This document shows, piece after piece, positions 1-8,090 of a stretch of 64,000 bases of DNA. This stretch comes from Paenibacillus pasadenensis (GTDB taxonomy: Bacteria > Bacillota > Bacilli > Paenibacillales > Paenibacillaceae): the NCBI RefSeq assembly GCF_023715725.1, contig NZ_JAMBOT010000001.1, positions 1-64,000 of the forward strand. The letters are read 5' to 3'. The notes beneath the pieces are model-generated. The model was not told the origin of the DNA and did not search any database. It worked only from the letters and a program-made list of their open reading frames with translations. The position numbers and the translations under genes were made by a program. Positions within the stretch are counted from its first letter, which is position 1. Each line of letters opens with the position of its first letter.

Positions 1-127
1 TTACAACCGAAAGCGAATCCACGGTTCACTGGGTTACGAATCGCCAGATCGGTTTGAAGCAGCTTACTACGAGCAGCAGAACCGATGAACTACGTTATGC
101 GGTGTCCACTTTCTTGACAGAGGTCCA
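1..127 (+). mobile_element. Right end of an IS3-family insertion sequence, cut by the window edge
   Basis: The last 28 codons of an IS3-type transposase (positions 2-85, stop 86-88) are followed by a candidate terminal repeat at 103-127, which on the other strand begins TGGACCTCTGTCAAGAAAGT. IS3-family ends typically start with TG and finish with CA, which fits an element end at 127. The next base begins a sequence that continues the 52-bp repeat array, so the element appears to have inserted into that array. The left end lies outside the window, so the target duplication cannot be checked. Confidence 0.75.
2..88 (+). CDS. IS3-family transposase (OrfB), C-terminal fragment
   Basis: The open frame from the window edge to the TGA at 86-88 reads YNRKRIHGSLGYESPDRFEA and then eight more residues. 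This is the characteristic C-terminus of IS3-family DDE transposases (YN..RIH.SLGY.SP..FE), located just after the last catalytic glutamate region of the integrase core. The start and catalytic core lie outside the window, so whether the full gene is intact is unknown. No defect is visible in the part seen. Confidence 0.8.
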   Translation, partial: YNRKRIHGSLGYESPDRFEAAYYEQQNR

Positions 128-130
128 CAA

Positions 131-297
131 ACGACCTTACGCAACCTCCAAAACGCCAATCCTACTCCCGTAAGGTCGTCAAACGACCTTACGCAGGCTC
201 CAAAACACCAATACGACTCTCGTAAGGTCGTCAAACGACCTTACGCAACCTCCAAAACGCCAATCCGACTCCCGTAAGGTCGTCAAACGACCTTACG
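131..297. repeat. 52-bp tandem repeat array with inverted arms
   Basis: Three full copies start at 131, 183 and 235, and the 11-bp start of a fourth sits at 287-297. Each unit begins ACGACCTTACG and ends with its complement CGTAAGGTCGT before CAA, so hairpins can form both within a unit and across unit junctions. Copies differ at only a few positions in the middle. No open reading frame or phage-type spacer is present. The array abuts the IS3 end, and the CAAACGACC right after the IS matches the unit junction. Confidence 0.85.
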
Positions 298-337
298 AAC
301 TCGGCACCTCCGCCATTCCCACTCAGACCCTGCTCAT

Positions 338-372
338 AAAAAAAGCCGCCCGACTCCAAAGAGCCGGGCGGC
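338..372 (-). terminator. Rho-independent terminator of the crystallin-domain gene
   Basis: A GC-rich hairpin (arms GCCGCCCG at 345-352 and CGGGCGGC at 365-372, extended by a CTC/GAG pairing) is followed on the minus strand by seven T (338-344). It lies about 185 bp downstream of the stop at 557 with no other minus-strand gene between. Confidence 0.85.
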
Positions 373-427
373 ATTCGTTTACCGAGCAGCGGGCATTTTC
401 TCGCCCAACATAGCCATACATTCTAAT

Positions 428-469
428 CATTCCGTACTACGCATTCCGTACTAATCATTCCGTACTAAT
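428..469. repeat. 14-bp tandem repeat, three copies
   Basis: The unit CATTCCGTACTAAT is present at 442-455 and 456-469, with a variant copy ending CG at 428-441. It lies in the 3' intergenic space of the minus-strand gene at 557, upstream of that transcript's terminator. No function is evident. Confidence 0.7.
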
Positions 470-556
470 CATTCATTTTGTTCCATCCATTCCATCCGTG
501 CTGACCGTCTATTCTAGTCTCTCTATTCTACGACTCCACTCATCCCTACAACCCGC

Positions 557-1882
557 TCAGTTCACCTTCACAGACGTCGCTTTGTCGTTCATCGGATTGG
601 AAGAGAAGTTGGTCAACCCCGTGGAAAAGGCCAGGCTGGTTCCCGTCAAATTCAAATCCGCATAAAGCATGGCGCTGTAGGCGGAGCCGATAATATTAAC
701 CGAGGAAATTGAATCGTCGCCGACGAGGCTATTGCGCAAATCGCCGATGCTCTGGGTCGTATGCAGCATCCGTCCTTGCCGGTCGTTATGCTGGTACAGA
801 TACACCCCTGGCAGATCGTTGCCGCTAGCGTCGCGTTTTACATAGGCGTACGAATACGTTCCCAAGTTATTCAGCATAAAGTCGACCAGCTGAGCCGGAT
901 CGAAAAATACTTGGCCCGATGGGCTGTCATGATCCTTGTAGCCGGAGCCCCAAGGCGCATTGGCCGAATCATCCATGCCGTCGCCGCCGTTAAATACTCC
1001 GAACGAATCGAACAGGTACGGATCGCCGAACTCGTTGCGGCGGTCCCATAGCGGCGTCAGCGGAATCGCTTTATACGTTACTGGCGTGTACGTGCCTGCG
1101 CCGTAAGCGCTCAACACGGTATTTCGGTCAGGAATTGCTGCTGTGGAGCCGACCTGATACTTGATGCCGCCAAAACCTTTGCCCGGAGTCCAAGGGCTGA
1201 CGTTATGTCCGAAACGCGTCGTGTTAATCTCCAGAACGCTGCCGTTGGAAGAAGCGAACACCTCCGGATGAGTGCCGTCGCGCATCGTAATGGTGCCGTC
1301 GAAATCGTCGCCGCCATTTGTGAAGCCGGAGCTTACACCTTGGATATGGTACTGAAAATAAGTTCCATGCTGCTTCGTCGAGGCAAAAACCGGTTGGCCG
1401 AAGCCGCCGTTTTCCATGCCTTTGCGCACCACGATGAACATGCCCTCCATATCGTTCTCGTGCCGGTCGGGGTGCAAGTCGCTGTCGTCTCTGCCGTAAT
1501 AATTCCAGTAGCTGATGAAGTAATGCGTCTCTGTTTCTTTAACATCGTAATAAACGTAGGATTGGAGCGTCGTTTTGAAGTCTCCCAAACGGTCCCAATT
1601 GTTGTTGGCTTTCCAGTCGCCGTCATAGTTGACGTTGGTGATGAAATCCGCTGAGATATCATAGCCGTAAGTGAAATTGAGGTATCCCGGCTTGCTGGTT
1701 CCTTTTTGCCGAACTTCCTGGTGAATATCCGGCGCGAATTTATCCGCTACAGCCTGATAGCGTGCCAGCACATCCGTTTCCGTTGCATAAACAGGATTAG
1801 CATGTGCGGTACTGCCCGCGGATAACGCGGCTGCAGGGGAAAGCATAAGAACGGCAAGAGAAACCAGCAAAAGCTTCTTCAT
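557..1882 (-). CDS. Secreted protein with C-terminal beta/gamma-crystallin domain
   Basis: The 441-aa protein has a clear signal peptide (MKKLLL, hydrophobic core, cleavage near residues 22-28), so it is exported. Residues about 359-441 look like a microbial beta/gamma-crystallin domain: two Greek-key-like halves, each carrying a calcium-binding signature of the (N/D)(N/D)xx(S/T)S type, DDSISS at 389-394 and NDKATS at 432-437. The middle region is rich in Tyr, Trp, Asp and Asn and contains RHENDMEGMFIVV, loosely resembling the H..DWE motifs of Vps62 and NPP1-like proteins; I do not assign it. The RBS AGAGGTG precedes the ATG. It may be the last gene of the operon that starts at 9104, since only 101 bp separate it from the gene upstream. 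Confidence 0.7.
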   Translation of the reverse strand: MKKLLLVSLAVLMLSPAAALSAGSTAHANPVYATETDVLARYQAVADKFAPDIHQEVRQKGTSKPGYLNFTYGYDISADFITNVNYDGDWKANNNWDRLGDFKTTLQSYVYYDVKETETHYFISYWNYYGRDDSDLHPDRHENDMEGMFIVVRKGMENGGFGQPVFASTKQHGTYFQYHIQGVSSGFTNGGDDFDGTITMRDGTHPEVFASSNGSVLEINTTRFGHNVSPWTPGKGFGGIKYQVGSTAAIPDRNTVLSAYGAGTYTPVTYKAIPLTPLWDRRNEFGDPYLFDSFGVFNGGDGMDDSANAPWGSGYKDHDSPSGQVFFDPAQLVDFMLNNLGTYSYAYVKRDASGNDLPGVYLYQHNDRQGRMLHTTQSIGDLRNSLVGDDSISSVNIIGSAYSAMLYADLNLTGTSLAFSTGLTNFSSNPMNDKATSVKVN

Positions 1883-1983
1883 CCATTTTCACCTCTTTAA
1901 CGTATTGGACTCGCCTGGTTACCAAACCCTCCGACAGGTAGCTCTACCAATACGATCGTTTCAGAAGACGCATCACCTCCCTA

Positions 1984-2898
1984 TCAGCGGAAAGTTTGTT
2001 GGTACCGGCCCGGCCACTCCATTTTAGGGTGAAAATTGTACAACAGGCAGCTCGTTTGCAATATCGCATTCGCCCAGCGGGTTTTAAACATCAGCGGTTT
2101 GCGGCTTAGCCAATCCAGCGGATCAACAGTCACAGAGAAGTCGGTATATTGCTGGAACGTCCCTTCATATCGGTCCGGCCAAAATCGCTTCAGCGGATGG
2201 GCAGCCTGACGGCCGCCAGCGCTTACATGAGCGTAAGTATCCTTTAGCCATTGCATGATGGATAACCCCGTTAACGACTCCGACATCTCTTCCCAGCCCT
2301 TCAGCAGTGAGCCATGTTTGCCCCATTCCACGCGAATAACCGCACGCTGCCCGTTGTTTCGCGCTTCCGCGGCCGCAGCCTCTGACTCGATAACCCGGCT
2401 GTGGAAAAAGCTCATCACCTTCGTTACGGACTCTTCAGCCGGGTTGTATTCGACCCAAATTTCCTCATGATCGCAAGGCTCAAAATCATCGGGATAATCG
2501 TAATCATCCTCCCAGAACAGGTGGTAGCCGATCAGCGGCAGCTCAGGATGATGAATGGCCACAACATCTTTCAGCGGAAAACATTCCTGGGCAGTCGTTT
2601 GCAGCACGGGGCAGAATTTGCGGATCAGCCGTAGTTCATCTTCCGTCAGCGGCGGCGGCGGGTCCTGCTCCAGCACGCTGCGGTACTGCTCGCCGGAACG
2701 GCGCAGATTGCCGTCGAGATGGTAATACTCGGCCTGCCAGGACGTATAATGCACATTTTCAGGGCACGCTTTTTTCAGCAGCTCCAGCTGGGCAATCGAT
2801 ATTTGATAATAATCGGTTTGCGAAATGGCGCCGTTTTTGACTAGCTCCAGCCACTGTTTCTGGGCAGATTCCATTTCAACGGTGAAAATATCGATCAT
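1984..2898 (-). CDS. Conserved hypothetical protein, 304 aa, operon partner of the phosphatase
   Basis: I do not recognise this family. The protein has no signal peptide or membrane segment, so it is probably cytoplasmic. The first 90 residues look helical and TPR-like. The centre has an acidic-aromatic patch with WEDDYDYPDDFEPCDHEE, followed by beta-rich sequence and a C-terminal part rich in Trp, Arg and Phe. Its start codon overlaps the end of the inositol-monophosphatase gene by 4 bp, the usual sign of translational coupling. This places it in the sugar-uptake operon, perhaps as an accessory enzyme or sensor, which is inference only. Confidence 0.6.
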   Translation of the reverse strand: MIDIFTVEMESAQKQWLELVKNGAISQTDYYQISIAQLELLKKACPENVHYTSWQAEYYHLDGNLRRSGEQYRSVLEQDPPPPLTEDELRLIRKFCPVLQTTAQECFPLKDVVAIHHPELPLIGYHLFWEDDYDYPDDFEPCDHEEIWVEYNPAEESVTKVMSFFHSRVIESEAAAAEARNNGQRAVIRVEWGKHGSLLKGWEEMSESLTGLSIMQWLKDTYAHVSAGGRQAAHPLKRFWPDRYEGTFQQYTDFSVTVDPLDWLSRKPLMFKTRWANAILQTSCLLYNFHPKMEWPGRYQQTFR

Positions 2899-3725
2899 CC
2901 CGCAACACCTCTCCTATCGGATATCCCGTTCAAAAACTCGTCGTGAATGCTGCTGTTGGATGCAACAAGCGTATCGTGATGCAGCTCGTATTCATCGCCA
3001 TTAAAATCGGTAATCTTTCCGCCTGCCTCCCGCAAAATAAGCCCGCCTGCGGATGTATCCCATGGATGCAGCCCTTTATGCCAAAATCCGGTAAGCCGGC
3101 CCATCGCGATCCAGCAAAGGTCCAGGCTGGCTGCCCCGTTTATGCGCAAATTACGGCAGGCTCCGGCAAGCAGGTCCATCTGCGATACAAGCTGGGACTT
3201 GCGCGCCCACTGTTCGGCCTGAAAGCCCGTTGCCAGCAGCGCCTCCTCCAGCTTTTGCTCTTTGCCCGTTTGGATCGGCACGCTGTTGCGGAAGGAACCG
3301 CTGCCCCGTTGCGAATGGAACATTTCACCGGTTAACGGATTGTACACAACGCCAATAACCGGCTCATAATTCAGCACAATTCCGATCGATACCGCAAAAT
3401 GCGGAATGCCGTGAATAAAGTTGGTCGTTCCATCAATGGGATCGATAATCCATCCATAGCCTGGTCCGTTGCATGCCAACGATTGATAGGAGTTCCGGCT
3501 GCCGTTATCCTCCTCTGACAAAATCCAATGGCCGGGATAATCGGCCCCAATCCGTTCGCGCAGCAGCGTTTCACTGAGCACGTCGACGTCGGTAACCAGA
3601 TCAGAAACGTTTTTTTTCTCCAGGATGCTGCTGAAGCTTCCTGTCCGCTCGACAATCAATTCACCGGCTAGTCTTGCATAAACGATTGCCGATTGCAGCA
3701 AAGATGCTTCATACGCTTCGGTCAT
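2895..3725 (-). CDS. Inositol-monophosphatase-family phosphatase
   Basis: This 276-aa Mg2+-dependent phosphomonoesterase belongs to the IMPase/FBPase/CysQ fold. The metal-binding signatures are intact: the EE pair near 71-72, DPIDGTTNF near 95-103 (first aspartates and the GT loop) and WDTSAGG near 219-225. Family members hydrolyse inositol phosphates, histidinol phosphate, 3',5'-bisphosphonucleotides or sugar phosphates, and sequence alone does not fix the substrate. It is coupled to the ABC ATPase gene upstream by a 4-bp overlap and to the 304-aa gene downstream. Finding it inside an importer operon suggests that it dephosphorylates the imported compound or a derivative. Confidence 0.85.
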   Translation of the reverse strand: MTEAYEASLLQSAIVYARLAGELIVERTGSFSSILEKKNVSDLVTDVDVLSETLLRERIGADYPGHWILSEEDNGSRNSYQSLACNGPGYGWIIDPIDGTTNFIHGIPHFAVSIGIVLNYEPVIGVVYNPLTGEMFHSQRGSGSFRNSVPIQTGKEQKLEEALLATGFQAEQWARKSQLVSQMDLLAGACRNLRINGAASLDLCWIAMGRLTGFWHKGLHPWDTSAGGLILREAGGKITDFNGDEYELHHDTLVASNSSIHDEFLNGISDRRGVAG

Positions 3726-4786
3726 ACGGCAAAGGCCTCCTTGATGCAGCTTTCAACGTTCTGGCTGTAACCGGAATCCTTATCAAACACGGAGACGCTA
3801 TGGAGATCAGCCGAGCATACAACAGCCGTTCCGCGCTCCGCTTGATAGGAGCTTTCCGCAAAAAAACGCACTAACGTATCACCGATTCTCGCGCTGACCA
3901 GATTGGAATGTCCAAGCGGCTCCACAAGGCTTATTGTCGCGTTCATCACAACATTGCCTTGATTGCCCAGCTTCAAATCGTAGGGACGAATGCCGAGCAC
4001 GCTGCCATGAGCGTTTTCTTTATAGGCATAAGTATCGCCGGCTTTAACGAGATCACCTTTCAGGAAATTCATCGGCGGCGTGCCGATGAACTGGGCCACA
4101 AACAGATTGCTTGCCCGGTTGTACAGCTCCATTGGCGTGCTGTATTGAATCAGCGAGCCGTCCTTCATGACGGCGACCCGGTCGGCAATCGTCATCGCTT
4201 CCTCCTGGTCATGCGTAACCATAACGGTCGTAATTCCGATTTCCTTCTGCAGCTGGCGGATTTCTTCACGCATTTCAATTTTCATCCGTGCGTCCAGATT
4301 GGAGAGTGGCTCGTCGAGCAGCAGCAGGCGCGGTTTTTTGACGATTGCCCGGGCAAGCGCGACCCGCTGCTGTTGTCCGCCGGACAGCTGGCTCGGCTTG
4401 CGCGCGGTCAGATGACCAAGCTGCACCTGCTCTGCTGCCGCTTGCGCTCTTACGATGCGTTCCGCCTTCGGCACCTTCATCTGTTTGAGCGGGAACATAA
4501 TATTTTCAAGCACCGTCATATGCGGATATAACGCGTAGCTTTGGAACACCATGCCGATGTTGCGGTCCTTCGGCTCCACATGGTTGATCGGCTCGTCGTC
4601 AAAATAAATCATGCCGCCAGTCGGCTTGTAAATGCCCGCCAGCATGAGCATCGTGGTCGATTTGCCGCAGCCGCTCGGGCCGAGCAGCGCCACGAATTCC
4701 CCGTCCTTTATTGTCATGGACAAGTCGTTAACGGCGTTGCTCCCTTTTGTAAAGGATTTGCATACTTGCTTCAGCTCAATTTTCAT
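3722..4786 (-). CDS. Sugar ABC importer ATPase (MalK/UgpC/MsmX type)
   Basis: The 354-aa cytoplasmic ATPase energises the two CUT1 permeases encoded just upstream. Visible motifs are Walker A GPSGCGKST near residue 37, the Q-loop VFQSYALYPHMTV, the signature LSGGQQQRVALARA, Walker B LLLLDEPLSNLDA and the switch VMVTHDQEEAM. A C-terminal OB/TOBE-like region of about 110 residues is typical of MalK-type subunits. Most Gram-positive CUT1 systems share one distant MsmX ATPase, so a dedicated ATPase within the operon marks this as a self-contained importer. Its start overlaps the permease stop by 4 bp. Confidence 0.93.
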   Translation of the reverse strand: MKIELKQVCKSFTKGSNAVNDLSMTIKDGEFVALLGPSGCGKSTTMLMLAGIYKPTGGMIYFDDEPINHVEPKDRNIGMVFQSYALYPHMTVLENIMFPLKQMKVPKAERIVRAQAAAEQVQLGHLTARKPSQLSGGQQQRVALARAIVKKPRLLLLDEPLSNLDARMKIEMREEIRQLQKEIGITTVMVTHDQEEAMTIADRVAVMKDGSLIQYSTPMELYNRASNLFVAQFIGTPPMNFLKGDLVKAGDTYAYKENAHGSVLGIRPYDLKLGNQGNVVMNATISLVEPLGHSNLVSARIGDTLVRFFAESSYQAERGTAVVCSADLHSVSVFDKDSGYSQNVESCIKEAFAV

Positions 4787-5649
4787 ACGCCTTTTCCTCC
4801 TGTCGCGCTGACTTGCATGAGTGATTTTTGAGTGAAAATGAAGAAAATCAGGACCGGTATCATGTAAAAGATCGACACGGCGCTTAAAACGCCGTAATTA
4901 ATGACGTTTGGATTGCTCATCAGCTTTTGTAAATAAGAGGCCAGCGTGATGTTTTCGTCACTGAGAATGAAGGTGTACAGGAGCAGGAATTCGGACCATC
5001 CGGCGAGGAATGAAAAGATGCTGACCGCTGCAATGCCGGGCTTCACCAACGGAATGACAATGGTATGCCATACCTTGAACCGGGTGCAGCCGTCGATCAG
5101 CCCCGCCCACTCCACATCCCAGGACACATCGTCGAAAAATCCTTTGATGATCCAGGCCGTCATCGGAATTTGCAGCGCCGTTTTGACCAAAATGACGCCC
5201 CACAACGAGTCGAACAAGCCGAGGAAATTCAAAATGTAAAACACGGCGATGAGCAGCGCCACGCTCGGAAAAGCATGCAGCAGCATCGTAGTTTTCAACA
5301 AGCCTTGGCGGCCCGGAAAGTTCAGCCGCGATAAGGCGTAACCGGCCATAATGCCTACGACCAGCTCCAGCACGGTCAAAGCTCCCGCGAACAGGAGAGA
5401 ATTCAGCGTAGCGGTCCAAATGCTCGGCATTTCGGTGCCGTTAACGACGACGTTTGACCAGAGGAACTTCCAGTTTTCGAGCGTAAAGCCTGTCGGGATT
5501 ACCCCGTGTTTCATCTGCGATGTGAATGAATTAATGAGCAGCCACAAATACATCAATATAATAGGCAGCGTGATTATGCCCAAGATGACGTAAGCGCCCG
5601 CAGAGGGCAGCCGGCTTTTCTTCGTGTTCAATGCGCGTCCCCCTGTCAT
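4783..5649 (-). CDS. CUT1 ABC transporter permease (MalG/UgpE type)
   Basis: This 288-aa inner-membrane subunit has six predicted transmembrane segments. The cytoplasmic EAA loop is visible in the middle (EWAGLIDGCTRFKVWHTIVIP), where the ATPase docks. The N-terminal tail is short, as in MalG-like partners. Its stop is immediately followed by the ATPase gene (4-bp overlap) and its start shares a base with the upstream permease stop, so the genes form one tightly packed operon. Substrate unknown. Confidence 0.9.
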   Translation of the reverse strand: MTGGRALNTKKSRLPSAGAYVILGIITLPIILMYLWLLINSFTSQMKHGVIPTGFTLENWKFLWSNVVVNGTEMPSIWTATLNSLLFAGALTVLELVVGIMAGYALSRLNFPGRQGLLKTTMLLHAFPSVALLIAVFYILNFLGLFDSLWGVILVKTALQIPMTAWIIKGFFDDVSWDVEWAGLIDGCTRFKVWHTIVIPLVKPGIAAVSIFSFLAGWSEFLLLYTFILSDENITLASYLQKLMSNPNVINYGVLSAVSIFYMIPVLIFFIFTQKSLMQVSATGGKGV

Positions 5650-6605
5650 TATTCAACCCTCGACGATTTGATCATTTTGTCCATGCCGAATATTCTCCAG
5701 AAAATAAACGTACAGATCAGAGCGATTACGACAAGCACTAGCGCCACGGCCGAACCGTAGCCATATTCAAAGCTTTGGAATGCTTTGTGATAGGAGTACA
5801 GCGCCATAACCTCGGTTTCGATCAAAGGCCCGCCTTTTGTCAGCAGCAAAATGTATTCATAAGAGGTAAGCAGCGACAACAGCTGCCAAAGCGTCACGAA
5901 CATGAGCGGCCAGCGTACGGCGGGAATGATGATGTCAAAAATAATCGATCGTTGAGCAGCACCGTCCACTCTAGCCGCCATGAACAGATCGCCCGGTATG
6001 GACTTAATCGCAGACGAGAAAATAATCATTCCATAGGAAGCGCCGATCAGACCGTTGGCGAGAACGACCGCCGTCATGGGCTGATCAACGAGAAAGTTAG
6101 TCGCAGACATATCAAAAAGGGCTCGCAAGCTGTTCAGAACCCCGTATTCGCTAGGATCAAAAAACCATAACCATAACAGAACATACACGACCGGCGGTGA
6201 AATCCGCGGCAGCATCCATATGGTGCGGATGACAAGCCCAACCGTTTCCCGTTGGATGAAATAGGTCGTAAGCAGCGCAAGCGACAATCCAAGAAAAATA
6301 TTTAAAGCCAGCGTAAGTCCAACGTAGGTTACCGTATTCAGCATAATTTCGCCCAGGTTAGGGTCGGAGGCCATCTTTTTGAAATTAAGCAGTCCGTTCA
6401 GATCCCACACCATGGCGGAGTCCATGTTCGTAAACGCCAAAATGATAATCAATACAACTGGCGCAATAAAAAAAACCGTAATTAAAAGGAGAAAAGGCCC
6501 TAACAATACTGCAGGCAATCCCCATTTTCGGAGCAGCTCTGCCATTGGCTTCGGTTTATTTATCGTCGTTTGCGGAACTTCGGCCGCCGCCTTCAGATTT
6601 CCCAT
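5649..6605 (-). CDS. CUT1 ABC transporter permease (MalF/UgpA type)
   Basis: This is the second inner-membrane subunit, 318 aa from the chosen start, with six membrane segments and the EAA motif AARVDGAAQRSIIFDIIIP. A longer frame reaches 6650, but the ATG at 6605 has GAGGGGGA at the right distance and gives the usual MalF-like N-terminus, so I prefer it. The gene lies about 60 bp downstream of the binding-protein gene and overlaps the next permease gene by one base. Confidence 0.9.
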   Translation of the reverse strand: MGNLKAAAEVPQTTINKPKPMAELLRKWGLPAVLLGPFLLLITVFFIAPVVLIIILAFTNMDSAMVWDLNGLLNFKKMASDPNLGEIMLNTVTYVGLTLALNIFLGLSLALLTTYFIQRETVGLVIRTIWMLPRISPPVVYVLLWLWFFDPSEYGVLNSLRALFDMSATNFLVDQPMTAVVLANGLIGASYGMIIFSSAIKSIPGDLFMAARVDGAAQRSIIFDIIIPAVRWPLMFVTLWQLLSLLTSYEYILLLTKGGPLIETEVMALYSYHKAFQSFEYGYGSAVALVLVVIALICTFIFWRIFGMDKMIKSSRVE

Positions 6606-6664
6606 ATGGCTCCCCCTCGGAAAGTCGTGCCCGGTCTTTCGGCCGGGCACGCTGTTCAGGTCGT

Positions 6665-8074
6665 TTAGTTTTTAATGATGAGCCCATCGCCAAGATCGTT
6701 TTTCAATTGGGTTTCCAAATCCTTGAGAGCGCTTTCCGGAGTCTGCTTGCCGAGCTCAACGGCTTGGATTGCCTTGTAGATGGAGCCGCTGTATTTGTTA
6801 AAGCTTTCGTGATTCGGCAGGAACGTCGTGTACTCGGACATATAAGCGACTCCGCCAAGCGTCGCATCCGCTTTGTACGTTGGATCTTCCGCCGCCGCCT
6901 TTGTAATCGGCAGATGGAAGGTTTTGATGTTGTGCTTGGTCTGCAGCTTCGGATCAACTACAAACTCAAGCAGGCGGTTGACCAGATCCGGATGTTTTGT
7001 ACCGGAAGATACGGTGTATACGATGGGGTGAGACAGCGTGACAGGTTTGCCGCCTTTTTCAGCCGCAGGAATGAGCATCATGCCAAAACGCTCGTTGACC
7101 CATTTTGCATCCACCTTGCCAATCGTGTCGTGGTAAGCGTCGGATGCCCAGTTGTTGACGTTCCAGATGCCGCCGTAGTAAAACAGCGTTTTTTCATTGA
7201 CGACGATTTTATGGACGTTTTTGAATTCCATCGTCGTCAAGTTGTCTGGGAGCAGCTTTTTCTGAGCAAGATCGTAGTAATATTGAAGCTGTTTTTGAAC
7301 GGCCTGTTTGTCAAAAACAATTTTGTTCGCATCCGCGTCGTACAGCTGAGCGCCAAAGTTGTACGCCATCGCCTGGAAATCGGGGCCGTCTGTCGGACGA
7401 TGGACAACTCCGTATTGTGCAAGCGCTTTCGATTTTGCTTCTTCCGCTACCTTGGTCATGTCGTCCAGCGTAAATTCGCCGGTTTTCACTTTTTCGGGAA
7501 GTTCATTGATTTGCTGATCCGTCCAGCCAAGCTTTTTCAAAATGCCTTTGTTATAAAACACGGGCCGAGCCTCCGTGTCCTGAGGAATTCCCCAAATCTT
7601 TCCTTGGTAGGTGACCGAGTCCCACAACACCGGGAATAAATCCGAGTAAGCCTGAGAGTTTTTCAAGTCGTCCAGCGGAAGGATGTACTTGCCATTGGAA
7701 AGCATACCGACGTATTCATGACCGATTGCGAAGATATCCGGAGCTTTTTTTGATTTGGAAGCCAGCATGAACTGTTTTACGGAATCGTCCCAGCTGCCGT
7801 CGAACGATTTGGTTTCCACTTTGACTTCCATGTTTTTCCCTTCTGCCTTGAGCGCTTCATTCAGCTTTTCCGCCGCTTTGACGAGGTTGTCGACACGGGT
7901 CAGCTCGATGCCGGTTGTGTGGGCCGATAGCGTAACCACTTCCGGCTTGCCGCCCGCTGCTGCGCCGGTTCCCTCATTAGCCTTGGCGGGGGTATTTTCC
8001 CCGTTGCTGCAGCCGGACAGGATGCTTGTAAGCAGGAGTGCAGACATGGTAACAGCTGTAATCGGTTTTTTCAT
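6665..8074 (-). CDS. Sugar ABC transporter substrate-binding lipoprotein
   Basis: The 469-aa extracellular solute-binding protein (family 1, MalE-like) has a lipoprotein signal: hydrophobic stretch then the lipobox LSGC near residues 19-22, followed by a Ser/Asn/Gly/Ala-rich linker. It would be tethered outside the membrane and deliver ligand to the two permeases. An RBS GGAGGG sits right before the ATG. Only 16 bp separate it from the lacI-type gene upstream, so regulator and transporter are almost certainly co-transcribed. The ligand cannot be read from the sequence; the phosphatase in the operon hints at a phosphorylated or polyol-like compound. Confidence 0.9.
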   Translation of the reverse strand: MKKPITAVTMSALLLTSILSGCSNGENTPAKANEGTGAAAGGKPEVVTLSAHTTGIELTRVDNLVKAAEKLNEALKAEGKNMEVKVETKSFDGSWDDSVKQFMLASKSKKAPDIFAIGHEYVGMLSNGKYILPLDDLKNSQAYSDLFPVLWDSVTYQGKIWGIPQDTEARPVFYNKGILKKLGWTDQQINELPEKVKTGEFTLDDMTKVAEEAKSKALAQYGVVHRPTDGPDFQAMAYNFGAQLYDADANKIVFDKQAVQKQLQYYYDLAQKKLLPDNLTTMEFKNVHKIVVNEKTLFYYGGIWNVNNWASDAYHDTIGKVDAKWVNERFGMMLIPAAEKGGKPVTLSHPIVYTVSSGTKHPDLVNRLLEFVVDPKLQTKHNIKTFHLPITKAAAEDPTYKADATLGGVAYMSEYTTFLPNHESFNKYSGSIYKAIQAVELGKQTPESALKDLETQLKNDLGDGLIIKN

Positions 8075-8090
8075 GAATTAACCCTCCACA

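Noticed and set aside
131..297. CRISPR array
   Set aside because: The 52-bp units are near-identical along their whole length, with no unique spacers, and no cas gene is present.
1905..1986. Leader peptide MRLLKRSYW before the crystallin-domain gene
   Set aside because: GGAGG is only about 2 nt from the ATG, no promoter or terminator hairpin accompanies it, and the region can be plain operon spacer.
1890..1990. c-di-GMP riboswitch
   Set aside because: Some GGTAACC- and GCTACC-like stems are present, but the conserved GEMM core sequences are not in the right order.
6545..7639. 364-aa plus-strand ORF
   Set aside because: It is the antisense of the substrate-binding protein gene, with composition typical of a shadow frame.
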